64,000 nucleotides of DNA from JBEIFW01 sp046081125 (GTDB lineage Bacteria; Actinomycetota; Acidimicrobiia; Acidimicrobiales; Ilumatobacteraceae): NCBI GenBank assembly GCA_046081125.1, contig JBJTVH010000132.1, forward strand, positions 1 through 64,000. Direction: 5' to 3'. Of the stretch, positions 1 to 9,350 are shown piece after piece; positions within the stretch are counted from its first letter, which is position 1; each line of letters opens with the position of its first letter. A program made the translations under genes and the position numbers. The notes below the pieces were generated by a model, which did no database searches, was not told where the DNA came from, and saw only the letters and a list, made by a program, of their open reading frames with translations.

Positions 1-144
1 CGTGGTCGGCGCGACCGTCGTGGTCGGCGCGACCGTCGTGGCCGGCGCGACCGTCGTGGCCGGCGCGACCGTCGTGGTCGGCGCGACCGTCGTGGTCGGC
101 GCGACCGTCGTGGTCGGCGCGACCGTCGTGGTCGGCGCGACCGT
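1..144. repeat. Eight 18-bp tandem repeats (coding)
   Basis: Eight consecutive 18-bp units cover 1-144. Units 3 and 4 (37-72) differ from the rest by a single base. On the minus strand each unit codes VAPTTT or VAPATT in the lipoprotein frame, so this is a coding minisatellite and not a CRISPR array. The array may continue beyond the left edge. Confidence 0.9.
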
Positions 145-246
145 CGCGCCGAGCACCTGGGTTTCCTCGATGCCGCAGCCGGCCACGACGACGCCCACGA
201 AAGCGAGAAGGCCGGTCCCCACGAGCATCCGACGGCGCCGGCTCAC
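1..246 (-). CDS. Putative lipoprotein with VAPTTT tandem repeats, partial
   Basis: Reading leftward from GTG at 246, the frame stays open for 82 codons to the window edge, so the 3' end is missing. Residues 2-6 are Ser followed by four Arg. A hydrophobic stretch follows and ends in the lipobox VAGC with Cys24, which predicts lipid anchoring outside the cytoplasmic membrane. From about residue 34 the chain is a tandem VAPTTT repeat (two copies read VAPATT). Such Thr/Pro-rich stretches usually act as an extended linker to a distal domain, and here that domain lies outside the window. No function can be given. There is no Shine-Dalgarno sequence. TACGAT lies 6 nt before the start, consistent with a leaderless message. 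Confidence 0.72.
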   Translation of the reverse strand, partial: MSRRRRMLVGTGLLAFVGVVVAGCGIEETQVLGATVAPTTTVAPTTTVAPTTTVAPTTTVAPATTVAPATTVAPTTTVAPTT

Positions 247-252
247 GCTGTG

Positions 253-258
253 ATCGTA
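253..258 (-). promoter_or_regulatory. -10-like hexamer TACGAT, leaderless-type
   Basis: TACGAT on the minus strand ends 6 nt before the GTG at 246. Transcription would then begin at or next to the start codon of the repeat lipoprotein. Confidence 0.45.
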
Positions 259-366
259 GACACAGTTTGGCCACGCTCTGTTTCCAACCCCAGTGGAATT
301 CCTCAGGAACCCGCCGTACCACCACTCTGAGCGTTACGACGCCCGCCTCGCGCGTTCAGGCCAGCG

Positions 367-1530
367 TCAGACCACGCCTGAGCTGCGCAAGGACTCGATC
401 TGCTCCGCCTCGTAGCCGAGATCGATGAGCACGTCGTCGGTGTGCTCGCCGACCCCCGGTGCACGCTCGCCGAGGCGAGCGGCGCTCACGGGATGGACGG
501 GCACCGGCAGGGCACGGCCACCGACGTCCACCGAATCGAGGAGCACCGCCCGTACGTGGGGATCGGCCAGCGTCTCGGACGGGCTGAGCAAGGGCCCCGC
601 CGGAACGCCGAGCGGTGCCACCGCAGCGAGGACCTCGGCCGAGGTTCTCGCCGCAGTCCACTCCCCGACGATCGCCGACAGCGCAAGGCTGTTGCGGCCA
701 CGGTCGTCATCGGTAGCGAACCGCACGTCGCTCACGAGTTCTGGACGTCCGATCAAAGCGCATACCCGAGCGAACATCGGGTTGCCGATCACCTGGATGA
801 ACACCTTGCCGTCCAGCGTCTCGAACAGGTCCGACGGACCCGCCGCCGGATGTCGATTGCCGAGCCCGGTGCGACCCGGGTGCACCGCAGCTTCCTCCAC
901 CAGGATGTGGCCGGTAACCGCCATCGCCGATCCCATCAGCGAGGCTTCGACCCGTCGACCCCGACCGGTGACCGAACGCTCGATCAGGGCGGCGAGCACA
1001 CCCGTCGCAAGGTTGGTCGCGGTCACGTAGTCGACCCAGGGCACGAAGCTCTTGACCGGCGCCCCGGGCTCGCCGTTGAGGTGGACCGATCCGCTCATCG
1101 CCTGACCGATCCCGTCAAAGCCCAGCCGTCCGGCGTACGGCCCGGTGCTGCCGAACATCGTCGCCGTCGCAAGGACGGTGCGCTCGTTGCGTGCGTGGAG
1201 CGACGCCCAGTCGAGCCCCATCGCCGCCAGGCTCTCGTCGGGCATGTTGGCGACCACGACGTCGGTCCGTTCCACCAGCCGGCTGAGCACGTCCCGGCCT
1301 TCGGGCCGAGTCACGTGCAAGGTCATCGAGCGCTTGCCCCGGTTGCAGTGCACGAAGAAGGCGCCCATCCCCTGGACCCCGATCGGGAACAGCGGTCGGT
1401 CCTCACCGCCACCGGGGCGCTCGACGCGCAGCACGTCCGCGCCGTATCCCTGCAGCAACTGAGCGCACCACGGGCCCGCCACGTAGCGGCCGAGATCGAG
1501 CACCCGCAGCCCTTGCAGCGGTCCGGTCAC
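367..1530 (-). CDS. CaiB/BaiF family CoA-transferase (family III)
   Basis: This 387-residue protein has the size and sequence pattern of family III acyl-CoA transferases, which move CoA between carboxylic acids. It opens with a typical LRVLDLGRYVAGPWC stretch. The likely catalytic Asp is D167 in the segment PWVDYVTATN, followed by the family pattern TGRGRRVEASL. The GTG start at 1530 overlaps the stop of the upstream CoA-transferase in a GTGA, which fixes the start and suggests translational coupling. It is the last gene of a three-gene unit (amidohydrolase, CoA-transferase, CoA-transferase). The substrate cannot be told from sequence. Two different CaiB-like chains side by side could form a heteromer or act on successive intermediates. 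Confidence 0.88.
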   Translation of the reverse strand: MTGPLQGLRVLDLGRYVAGPWCAQLLQGYGADVLRVERPGGGEDRPLFPIGVQGMGAFFVHCNRGKRSMTLHVTRPEGRDVLSRLVERTDVVVANMPDESLAAMGLDWASLHARNERTVLATATMFGSTGPYAGRLGFDGIGQAMSGSVHLNGEPGAPVKSFVPWVDYVTATNLATGVLAALIERSVTGRGRRVEASLMGSAMAVTGHILVEEAAVHPGRTGLGNRHPAAGPSDLFETLDGKVFIQVIGNPMFARVCALIGRPELVSDVRFATDDDRGRNSLALSAIVGEWTAARTSAEVLAAVAPLGVPAGPLLSPSETLADPHVRAVLLDSVDVGGRALPVPVHPVSAARLGERAPGVGEHTDDVLIDLGYEAEQIESLRSSGVV

Positions 1531-2813
1531 GACGCGCTCGTTCCGCTCGATCGTCCGACCACCCCGGCAGCGCGCAGCGCAACGGGATCGAGTCCCAGTT
1601 CGGCGAGCACCTCGTCGGTGTGCTCGTCGAGTTGCGGGGCGCGGCGCGTGACCCCCGACGGCGTGCGGTCGAAGCGCACGGCCGGCGCCGGCACCCGATG
1701 CGACCCGAGCACCGGGTGGTCGATCGTGACCGCATAGTCGTTGGCGACGACCTGCGGGTCGTCGAGCGCCTCTGTCGGCAGGTTGTACCGCGCCACCGGG
1801 CAGCCGGCGACCCGCAGGCGTTCGATCCACTCCTCGGTGCGGGCCGTGCGGAACAACGCCTCCGCCTCGTCGATCAACGCCTCGAACCCGGGCGTACCGA
1901 AGCGGACCTCGGGGTCTCGACGAGGATCACGCAACCCCGTCGCCGCGTGGAAGCGGTCCTGCAATGGTCCTGAGAGACAGCCGACCGACACCATCGCATC
2001 GGCGGTGCGATAGTGCCGGAAGTAGAACCGCAGGCTGCCTTCCCCGCCGGCGACGCGGTCCCGGTACAGCCGTCGCTCGTCTTCGAAGCCGCCACCCGCC
2101 GCCCGCAGGTCGGCGACCTCGGCGTGGAAGCGCTCCCGCGCCGACTCGGTCACATCGAAGCGGCCGAGGATCGTCTGTCCGAACAGCAACGCAGTCGACA
2201 GCAGCGACGCCTCGACCCGTTGACCCTCCCCGGTCGCGTCCCGGTGCCGCAGCGCAGCCACGGCACCGAGCGCAGCGAGCATGCCGGTCCCGACGTCGTT
2301 GTACGCCGGCCGGATGTTCGACGGGACGTCCCGCTCGGACCGGGCCGAGACGAACGACAAACCCGAGATCCCTTGGACCAGTACGTCGTAGCCCCCCTGG
2401 TCCCCCTGCGGACCCTTGGGCCCCAACGGCGGATTGACGACGTAGACGATGTCGGACCGCATGCGGCGCAGCGATTCCTCGTCCAGGCCGTACCGCGGGA
2501 GATCGGTCGGCTTGAGCGATACGAGCACGACGTCGGCCGACCGCACCAGCGCGCCGATCACCTCGACCGCACCCTCGTGGGTCAGGTCGAGGCAGATCGA
2601 GCGCTTGTTGCGATTGACCGACACGAAGTACGGAGCGTCGGTGAGCTTGCGGCTGAACAGGTAGCGCGCCTGATCTCCCGCAGGCGGTTCGACTTTCACC
2701 ACGTCGGCGCCCAGATCGCCCAACAGCATGGCAGCGACGGGAACGGCGAGCGCCTGGGCGAACTCGACGACGCGGACCCCGACGAGAGGCCCGCTCACGG
2801 CGTCGGCCGTCAC
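1527..2813 (-). CDS. CaiB/BaiF family CoA-transferase (family III), second copy
   Basis: A 428-residue family III CoA-transferase, divergent from its neighbour. The N-terminus reads VRVVEFAQALAVPVAA and the CoA-site pattern GADVVKVEPP lies near residues 35-44. The candidate catalytic Asp is D173 in RPAYNDVGTGM, followed by ATGEGQRVEASLL. The GTG at 2813 overlaps the stop of the upstream amidohydrolase by 4 nt, and its own stop overlaps the next start in the same way, so the three genes are almost certainly co-transcribed. An insertion rich in Arg/Glu after about residue 230 makes it longer than the average family member. The substrate is unknown. Pairing with an N-acyl-amino-acid-type hydrolase suggests an acyl or amide degradation route, but that is inference. 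Confidence 0.88.
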   Translation of the reverse strand: MTADAVSGPLVGVRVVEFAQALAVPVAAMLLGDLGADVVKVEPPAGDQARYLFSRKLTDAPYFVSVNRNKRSICLDLTHEGAVEVIGALVRSADVVLVSLKPTDLPRYGLDEESLRRMRSDIVYVVNPPLGPKGPQGDQGGYDVLVQGISGLSFVSARSERDVPSNIRPAYNDVGTGMLAALGAVAALRHRDATGEGQRVEASLLSTALLFGQTILGRFDVTESARERFHAEVADLRAAGGGFEDERRLYRDRVAGGEGSLRFYFRHYRTADAMVSVGCLSGPLQDRFHAATGLRDPRRDPEVRFGTPGFEALIDEAEALFRTARTEEWIERLRVAGCPVARYNLPTEALDDPQVVANDYAVTIDHPVLGSHRVPAPAVRFDRTPSGVTRRAPQLDEHTDEVLAELGLDPVALRAAGVVGRSSGTSAS

Positions 2814-4540
2814 CCCTGGGGACCGCGCTGGAGCCGGCCCGGGCGCACCCCGGTGAGCTCGCCGTCGGCAACGGTGACATCCCCGCGCTTGATCGTCGCC
2901 CGATAGCCCTCGGCCTCCTGGAGCAGCCGGGTGCCACCGGCCGGGAGATCGGCGACGAGGTGGGGCGGGCGCACCCGGAGCCGATCGAGGTCGATCACGT
3001 TCAGATCCGCGAGGTACCCCGGCGCCACCACACCGCGATCGGTCCACCCGACGTGCGCTGCAGTGCGCTGGGTCTGGCAGTGCACCACCTGCTCGAGCGG
3101 CAGCCGCTCACCCCGGACGCGGTCGCGCGTCCAGTGGGTGATCGCCGTCGTCGGGAACGACCCGTCGCTGATGGCGTTGCAGTGCGCTCCGGCGTCCGAC
3201 AACCCGAACAGGGCGTTGGGGTCGGTGATCATCGAGCGCACGTCCTCGAGCGAACCGCGGGCGTAGTTCATGAGCGGCAGGTACAGCAGCCGGGTGCCGC
3301 CGTCGCCGAGCAGTTCGTCGTAGAGCACCTCGACGGCCGGTCGCCCCGCCGCAGCGGCGAGGCCGGCGATCGACCGTTCCGGCGTCGGCTCGTAATCGAC
3401 CGGATCGGTGAGCGGGTACATCCGGGAGAACCCCGAGTGGATCAGTGCCGGGAACCCCTTGGGTTCGGCGGCTGCGTGCTCGGCGATCAGCGCGGCGCGC
3501 ACCTCCGGCTGACGCAGCCGTGCCTGGCGCTCGGCGCGAGACAGCGAGCGCATGGCCCGGTAGGTGGGGCAGAAGTTGAACGGGCATGCGCTCGCATCGA
3601 ACCCGAGCAGCACGCCGATCGGGCGCACCCCGACCTGGCCCCGGGCGTGGGCACCCCGGGCGTTCCAGCTGGCGATCAGGTCGAGCAATTCGCGGTACCG
3701 GTCGGGGGCGTCGTCGTTCTGCTGGATCGTGAAGCTGAGCGGCCGACCGACCTCGAGCGCGATCCGGCCGAGCAACTCGGCCTCGCGGGCGACGAGTTCG
3801 GGGTCGGTCGACTGGTAGGCGTCGGAGATCAACTGGATGACCCCGGTACCGGCCTCGCGCAGCGCACCGGCGATCCCGAGCACCTCCTCGGCGGCAGCGG
3901 TGAGCGTGCCGATCTGCTGACCCAGGCTGGTGCGGTGCACCCAGGTGCGGCTGGTCGTGAAGCCGAGCGCGCCGGCTCGCACAGCGTCGAGGCACAGGCG
4001 GCGCATCTCGTCGATCTCGTCGTCGCTCGCCCGCACCTGGTGGTCGGCACCCCGATCCCCCATCACGAACGTGCGCAACGCTGCGTGCGGAACCTGCGTG
4101 CCGACGTCGACGGTCCAGCGACGCCGGTCGAGCACGTCGAGGTACTCGGGGAAGGACTCCCAGCCCCACGTCATGCCCTCGGCGAGGGCCGTGCCCGGGA
4201 TGTCCTCGACGCCTTCGAGCAGTGCGATCAACCAGTCGTGGCGGTCCACGCGGGCCGGCGCGAAGCCGACCCCGCAGTTGCCCACGACGAGCGAGGTGAC
4301 CCCGTTGATCGACGACGGTGCGAGATCGGCGTCCCAGGTGATCTGACCGTCGTAGTGCGTGTGGATGTCCACCCAACCCGGCGTCACGACGAGCCCGTCG
4401 GCCTCGATCGTGCGTCGCGCGGCGCCCACGCCCTCGCCCACGGCGACGATCCGATCGCCGTGCACGGCTACATCGGCACGACGGCCGGGCACCCCCGTGC
4501 CGTCGACGACCGTTCCGCCACGAATCACCAGGTCATGCAT
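2810..4540 (-). CDS. N-acyl-D-amino-acid deacylase-like amidohydrolase
   Basis: A 576-residue metal-dependent hydrolase of the amidohydrolase superfamily, closest in pattern to D-aminoacylases, which release the acyl group from N-acyl-D-amino acids. The metal-binding HxH is H60/H62 in WVDIHTHYDGQ. The late Asp-containing segment reads LSDAGAHC, and the C-terminus folds back to the N-terminal beta domain (GYLADLNVIDLDRL and the RGDVTVADGE region). The ATG at 4540 is preceded on the minus strand by AAGGGGG about 7 nt upstream, a clear ribosome-binding site for the first gene of the operon. Two CoA-transferases follow with 4-nt overlaps. Related enzymes in soil actinobacteria are often misnamed, so the exact substrate stays open. 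Confidence 0.85.
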   Translation of the reverse strand: MHDLVIRGGTVVDGTGVPGRRADVAVHGDRIVAVGEGVGAARRTIEADGLVVTPGWVDIHTHYDGQITWDADLAPSSINGVTSLVVGNCGVGFAPARVDRHDWLIALLEGVEDIPGTALAEGMTWGWESFPEYLDVLDRRRWTVDVGTQVPHAALRTFVMGDRGADHQVRASDDEIDEMRRLCLDAVRAGALGFTTSRTWVHRTSLGQQIGTLTAAAEEVLGIAGALREAGTGVIQLISDAYQSTDPELVAREAELLGRIALEVGRPLSFTIQQNDDAPDRYRELLDLIASWNARGAHARGQVGVRPIGVLLGFDASACPFNFCPTYRAMRSLSRAERQARLRQPEVRAALIAEHAAAEPKGFPALIHSGFSRMYPLTDPVDYEPTPERSIAGLAAAAGRPAVEVLYDELLGDGGTRLLYLPLMNYARGSLEDVRSMITDPNALFGLSDAGAHCNAISDGSFPTTAITHWTRDRVRGERLPLEQVVHCQTQRTAAHVGWTDRGVVAPGYLADLNVIDLDRLRVRPPHLVADLPAGGTRLLQEAEGYRATIKRGDVTVADGELTGVRPGRLQRGPQG

Positions 4541-4590
4541 CGCGAACCCCCTTGTCGGCGGACAACCTAGCCCGCGACCGGGCATCCGGT

Positions 4591-5694
4591 TCAGACGCCG
4601 GCGCGCTCGGTGGTGCCGTCACCCGGCCGGGGCAACTGCACCCAGGTCTGGCCAGGTGACAGCAGGATCGGCTTCCCCGAGGCGTCGGTCAGCCGGTAGG
4701 GCTCGGTGTTGCGCTCCCGGTTCCACGTTCCCGCCACGAGCACCCCACCCGTCAACACCCAGGCCTTACCGGAGCCGACCGAGATGGCCTCGGTGGATCC
4801 GGTGTCTCGATTGATGCGGTACTGGGTGAACACGATCACCACGTTGGCGGGGGCGACCGGGTTGCCCTTGTCGTCGACGTGCGGTGTGCTGTCGAGCGTG
4901 CGCAGCCACCGCTTCGTCGTGGCGTCCCAGTCCCACGCCGTGCGCGTGCCGTCGTAGCGGACGCTCACCGTCCCGGGGACCGGACCTGCCGGGGCCGGGT
5001 CCGCGGGGCCGCGGTACGAAAAGACCGGCGCCGGCGGACCCTGTTCGGGCAGCGCCTTCTCCCATTGTGCCGAGACGTTCGTGAACAGGTTGTGCGGCGC
5101 CGGGCGATCCGGATCGCGCACGGTGTCGGCCCGTTCACCACAGAGATTCACGAGCGTCTTGGCCCGGTTGAGCGCCGTGATCGTGATGTCGTTGGCTCCG
5201 GAACACTTGAAGAGCGGGTTGGAGAACTGGCTCACGATGTCGATGTCGCCGGTCCGGCCCGAGCGCACCGGCCCCACCGGATCGGCCGTCGCCGAGTGGA
5301 ACACGGCGGCGTAGCGGCTCACCCCTTCGGCCTGGATCTCGAACACGACGTCGGCCTGGTTGATCCCCACGTGCGGCCGAGCGACCTCACGGGCGTTGTC
5401 GAGCTTGATCACGACCGCTGGACGGGTTGCCGCACCCGGCTCCGTCCGGGGTAGCCCCGTGAGGGGAGACGGCGGACCCGGAGGCGCCGTCGTCGTGGTC
5501 CCGCCCGTCGTGGTGGTGGACGCCGCCATGGTGGTGGACGCCTTCGTGGTGGTCGAGGCGGCCGTCGTCGTGGTGGCCACGGTGGTCGTAACCGGGGGCG
5601 AGGCCGAGGACGAACCACAGGCCGAGGCGGCAGCGAGGGTGGCCAGCGCGACGAGCGACGCAGCCACCGAACGGCGGGGGGAGGTCCGGATCAT
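4591..5694 (-). CDS. DUF3048 domain lipoprotein (YerB-like)
   Basis: A 367-residue exported lipoprotein. Residues 1-26 form a signal peptide with two Arg at 7-8 and the lipobox ASAC (Cys26). A Thr/Ala/Ser-rich linker spans about residues 34-75. The rest matches the DUF3048 (YerB) pattern: SPLTGLP, RPAVVIKLDN, then an acidic/aromatic region with ADVVFE and YAAVFHS. The biochemical role of this family is unknown; members are surface proteins of Gram-positive bacteria. It is transcribed alone, followed 50 nt later by the amidohydrolase operon on the same strand. TAGCTT lies 9 nt before the ATG and there is no obvious Shine-Dalgarno sequence. Confidence 0.85.
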   Translation of the reverse strand: MIRTSPRRSVAASLVALATLAAASACGSSSASPPVTTTVATTTTAASTTTKASTTMAASTTTTGGTTTTAPPGPPSPLTGLPRTEPGAATRPAVVIKLDNAREVARPHVGINQADVVFEIQAEGVSRYAAVFHSATADPVGPVRSGRTGDIDIVSQFSNPLFKCSGANDITITALNRAKTLVNLCGERADTVRDPDRPAPHNLFTNVSAQWEKALPEQGPPAPVFSYRGPADPAPAGPVPGTVSVRYDGTRTAWDWDATTKRWLRTLDSTPHVDDKGNPVAPANVVIVFTQYRINRDTGSTEAISVGSGKAWVLTGGVLVAGTWNRERNTEPYRLTDASGKPILLSPGQTWVQLPRPGDGTTERAGV

Positions 5695-5751
5695 GACGCT
5701 GCGAAGCTAGCGACTGGGTCGCCAGGACGGGGGGCACTCGGCGGCTCGCAG

Positions 5752-5757
5752 TAGCGT
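5752..5757 (+). promoter_or_regulatory. -10-like hexamer TAGCGT before the LLM oxidoreductase
   Basis: TAGCGT ends 7 nt before the GTG at 5765 and no ribosome-binding site is present, a leaderless-type arrangement. Confidence 0.45.
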
Positions 5758-5764
5758 CCGGCTC

Positions 5765-6712
5765 GTGGACCACGCCGCTGAGGTTCGAGTCGGGATGTTC
5801 CTGCCCCGAGATCTGAGCGGTGCAGGCCGCACGGCGTGGCGGAGCGCGTTGGCGGCGATGGCAGACGCCGGACTCGACCACGTCGGTTCCGCCGATCACG
5901 TCAGCTTTCACACCGGCTGGGGTATCGACGGCATCGTGCATGCGACGGCACTCGCGTCGATGGAACCCCGGCTCGACGCTGCCATCGGCGTCTATCTGCT
6001 ACCCCTGCGCCACCCCGTCCCCGTCGCCCGAGCGCTCGTGACCATGGCCGAAGCGCTTGCGCCCCGGGCCGTCGAGTTCGGCGTCGGCGTGGGCGGCGAG
6101 GACCGTCACGAGGTCGAGATCACCGGCATCGATCCGTCCACCCGGGGTCGGCGCTGCGACGAGAGCCTGGCCATCGTGCGGCTCGCACTGAGCGGCGAGC
6201 GGTTCGACTTCGCCGGCGAGTTCTACGACCTGCGCAACGTGCGAATCGCTCCCGCACCGCCGGTCCCGGTGCGCGTCGTGGTCGGCGGGCGGGCACCAGC
6301 GGCGCTGCGCCGGGCCGGCCGCCATGGTGACGGATGGCTCGGCGTGTGGTCGACGCCCGAACGGTTCGCCGAACGGGTGGCCGCCGTCGAGCAGGCGGCC
6401 GCCGACGCCGGACGGGCGACGGCGGTGGGTGGGTGGCACCACGGGCTCCAGGTGTGGGTGGGCGTCGGGCCCGGCGGCAAAGAACCCCTGGCCAGAGCCA
6501 TCGAGGGCATGTATCGCCTCCCGTTCGAACGCTTCGAACGCTTCAGCCCGTGGGGCACCCCGGCGCGTATCGCCGAGGCGTTGTGGCCGTATGTCGAAGC
6601 GGGTTGCCGGAGCTTCAGCGTGTCGGCGCAGGCCGAACGGTGGACCGAGGCGATCGACGGGCTCGGCGAGGTGCGGCGGCTGCTTCGACGCGAAGCAGCT
6701 ACGGCCCCGTAG
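5765..6712 (+). CDS. LLM class (luciferase-like) flavin-dependent oxidoreductase
   Basis: A 315-residue protein with the TIM-barrel pattern of bacterial luciferase-like monooxygenases and F420-dependent oxidoreductases. It shows an N-terminal VGMFLPRD strand, GLDHVGSADHVSF near residues 37-49, an LAPRAVEFGVGVG strand, and PPVPVRVVVGGRAPAALRRAGRHGDGWLG near residues 165-195, with GGRAPAALRRA typical of the phosphate-binding region. Whether it uses FMN or F420 cannot be decided by eye; F420 is plausible in an actinobacterium. Its TAG stop (6710-6712) forms the first three bases of the TAGCGT element that precedes menG. No pathway is indicated by the neighbours. Confidence 0.85.
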   Translation: MDHAAEVRVGMFLPRDLSGAGRTAWRSALAAMADAGLDHVGSADHVSFHTGWGIDGIVHATALASMEPRLDAAIGVYLLPLRHPVPVARALVTMAEALAPRAVEFGVGVGGEDRHEVEITGIDPSTRGRRCDESLAIVRLALSGERFDFAGEFYDLRNVRIAPAPPVPVRVVVGGRAPAALRRAGRHGDGWLGVWSTPERFAERVAAVEQAAADAGRATAVGGWHHGLQVWVGVGPGGKEPLARAIEGMYRLPFERFERFSPWGTPARIAEALWPYVEAGCRSFSVSAQAERWTEAIDGLGEVRRLLRREAATAP

Positions 6713-6715
6713 CGT
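6710..6715 (+). promoter_or_regulatory. -10-like hexamer TAGCGT before menG
   Basis: TAGCGT ends 8 nt before the GTG at 6724. Its TAG doubles as the stop codon of the preceding gene, so menG may have its own start site although it follows closely. Confidence 0.4.
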
Positions 6716-6723
6716 CGGTACTC

Positions 6724-7401
6724 GTGCTTCCCCAAGGCGAGGAGAAGGTCCGAGCTGTCCGGACGATGTTCGACACGATCGCACCCCGCTACGACCTGGT
6801 GAACCGGCTCATGACCTTTCGCCTCGACGTGCGCTGGCGACGGGCGACGGTCGAAGCGCTGGGGTTGCCGGCCGGTTCGACGGTGGCGGACCTCGCTTCG
6901 GGGACCGGCGACCTGTGCGTCGACCTCGGCTCGGCCGGTCATCGACCGCTGTCGTTCGACCTGTCGATCGGGATGTTGCGCGCCGACCGGTCTGGCGCCC
7001 CGCGCGCACAGGCCGACGTCCTGCGGCTCCCGGTGCGCGACGGCGCAGTCGACGGGGTCACCTGTGGGTTCGCGCTGCGGAACTTCGTCGAACTCGGCCC
7101 GTTCTTCGACGAGCTCGGACGGATCGTGCGCCCGGGCGGACGGATCGCGTTGCTCGACGTCGCAACACCGCCTAACCCGGTGGTGCGCACGGGTCACGCC
7201 GTCTACTTCGGCAAGGTGGTGCCGGTGATCGGTGGGCTGCTGTCCGATCGGGCCGCCTATCGCTACCTGCCGAAGTCCGTCGCCTACCTCCCCGAACCGG
7301 CTGCGATGCTGCGGCGGCTCGAAGCGGCCGGGTTCGAGCTCGTCGAACGGCGGCTGCTGTCGGGAGGCATCACCCAGCTCGTTACCGCGACCCGCCGCTA
7401 G
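6724..7401 (+). CDS. menG: Demethylmenaquinone methyltransferase (UbiE/MenG)
   Basis: A 225-residue SAM-dependent methyltransferase that would methylate demethylmenaquinone in the last step of menaquinone synthesis. The family signature VRTMFDTIAPRYD is at residues 9-24. The SAM-binding motif VADLASGTGDL is at residues 54-64, and DVLRLPVRDGAVDGV followed by the NF segment (FALRNFVELG) marks the UbiE fold. The GTG at 6724 was chosen because the signature begins a few residues later. An upstream extension would run back into the previous gene. menF starts 2 nt after its stop, so the two are an operon. Confidence 0.93.
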   Translation: MLPQGEEKVRAVRTMFDTIAPRYDLVNRLMTFRLDVRWRRATVEALGLPAGSTVADLASGTGDLCVDLGSAGHRPLSFDLSIGMLRADRSGAPRAQADVLRLPVRDGAVDGVTCGFALRNFVELGPFFDELGRIVRPGGRIALLDVATPPNPVVRTGHAVYFGKVVPVIGGLLSDRAAYRYLPKSVAYLPEPAAMLRRLEAAGFELVERRLLSGGITQLVTATRR

Positions 7402-7403
7402 CC

Positions 7404-8582
7404 GTGCGCGCGGTCACCGTCCCGGGTCGCAGCGACGTCGACCTCGACGCGATCGGGGCAGCATCGGGTGGGTGGCTGTTCGTGCGCGATGGCGTCGGAC
7501 TCGCCGGCCTCGGCGTCGCCGTACGCGTGCCCCGAGCCGCGGTCGCCCGCACCCTTGCGTCGATCGACCACGACGACGGTGTCGGCGTCCCCGGGTGCGG
7601 TCCGGTCGCGCTCGGCGCACTCCCGTTCCGGCCCGGCGACGAGGGTGAACTCGTCGTGCCCCGGGTGGTGTGGGGCCGGACCGCGGACGGCACGAACTGG
7701 GTGACGACGATCGACGGTGCCGATGCGACAGCGCCTGCCCCCCGCCCGACGACGGTGCGGGCCGGCACGTATCGCGTCGGGCCGACGGGCGACCCCGAGC
7801 AGTACCGGGCTGCGGTGCTGGCGGCCCGCGACGCAGTGCGGGCCGGCCACGTGCTCAAGGCGGTGATCGCGCGGCGTGTCGAGGTGGAGGCCGACGCACC
7901 CATCGATCTGGCAGCGGTGTTGGCCCGCCTGCGAGCCTCGTTCGGTTCGTCCTATCGCTACCGCATCGGCGATCTCGTCGGCGCAAGTCCGGAACTGCTG
8001 GTCGAGCGTCGCGGCCGGATGGTGCGCTCGCACCCGCTGGCGGGCACGGCGCCGCGCACCGGTGACCCGGCGACCGACGCCCGACTGGCTGCGGGCCTGA
8101 TCGCGTCGACGAAGGACCAGGTCGAACACCGGGTGGTGATCGACGTCGTCAACGACACGCTGCTGCCATGGTGCAGCTACCTCGACTGGGAGGCCGAACC
8201 CTCCATCGTCACGGTGGCGAACGTCCAACACCTCGGCACCGCCGTCGAAGGGATGTTGTCCATGCCCGCCCCGTCGGTGCTCGAGCTCGTCGGCACGCTC
8301 TCGCCCACCCCGGCGCTCGGCGGACACCCGCGCGCCGAGGCGTTGGCTCTGATCGAGGCCCATGAGGGCTTCGACCGGGGCCGGTACGGCGGTGCGGTCG
8401 GATGGGTCGACGCCGCCGGCAACGGCACCTGGGCGGTCACGATCCGGTGCGCCGAGATCGACGGCAGCCGGGCCCGGCTGTACGCCGGTGGTGGCATCGT
8501 CGCCGGCAGCGACCCCGATGCCGAGCTGGCCGAGACCCAGGCCAAGCTCCAGGCGATGCTCTCGGCGATCGTGCGACCGTGA
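7404..8582 (+). CDS. menF: Isochorismate synthase (chorismate-binding family)
   Basis: A 392-residue chorismate-utilising enzyme converting chorismate to isochorismate, the entry to menaquinone. The catalytic C-terminal half is well conserved. It shows the LKAVIARRVEVEA strand, a Lys-Asp pair in STKDQVEHRVVIDVV near residue 235, GTLSPTPALGG near residue 295-305, and the metal-site pattern GGGIVAGSDPDAELAETQAKL near residue 355-372. It begins 2 nt after menG with GTG. With menD and menH nearby the assignment to menaquinone, not siderophore or salicylate synthesis, is well supported. menB, menC, menE and menA are not in this window. Confidence 0.92.
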   Translation: MRAVTVPGRSDVDLDAIGAASGGWLFVRDGVGLAGLGVAVRVPRAAVARTLASIDHDDGVGVPGCGPVALGALPFRPGDEGELVVPRVVWGRTADGTNWVTTIDGADATAPAPRPTTVRAGTYRVGPTGDPEQYRAAVLAARDAVRAGHVLKAVIARRVEVEADAPIDLAAVLARLRASFGSSYRYRIGDLVGASPELLVERRGRMVRSHPLAGTAPRTGDPATDARLAAGLIASTKDQVEHRVVIDVVNDTLLPWCSYLDWEAEPSIVTVANVQHLGTAVEGMLSMPAPSVLELVGTLSPTPALGGHPRAEALALIEAHEGFDRGRYGGAVGWVDAAGNGTWAVTIRCAEIDGSRARLYAGGGIVAGSDPDAELAETQAKLQAMLSAIVRP

Positions 8583-8611
8583 GCCTGATCTGCGCCGGCT
8601 GCGGTGCGCCG

Positions 8612-8617
8612 TAGAGT
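8612..8617 (+). promoter_or_regulatory. -10-like hexamer TAGAGT before the DsbA-type gene
   Basis: TAGAGT ends 6 nt before the GTG at 8624, again without a Shine-Dalgarno sequence. Confidence 0.45.
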
Positions 8618-8623
8618 TCGCCC

Positions 8624-9316
<693 letters not shown>

Positions 9317-9350
9317 TCCGGCCGGAGCCCCTGCGCCCGTCGAGACTCGG

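Noticed and set aside
1..144. CRISPR-like repetition
   Set aside because: The 18-bp units are directly adjacent with no spacers and are in frame with a protein.
2..253. Plus-strand open frame with VVGATVV repeats
   Set aside because: It is the complement of the minus-strand lipoprotein. Only the minus-strand reading gives a signal peptide, lipobox and normal Thr/Pro linker.
2960..4570. Long plus-strand frame (536 codons) opposite the amidohydrolase
   Set aside because: High GC leaves antisense frames open. It has no family pattern and is rich in Arg/Pro/His, while the minus strand encodes a recognisable enzyme.
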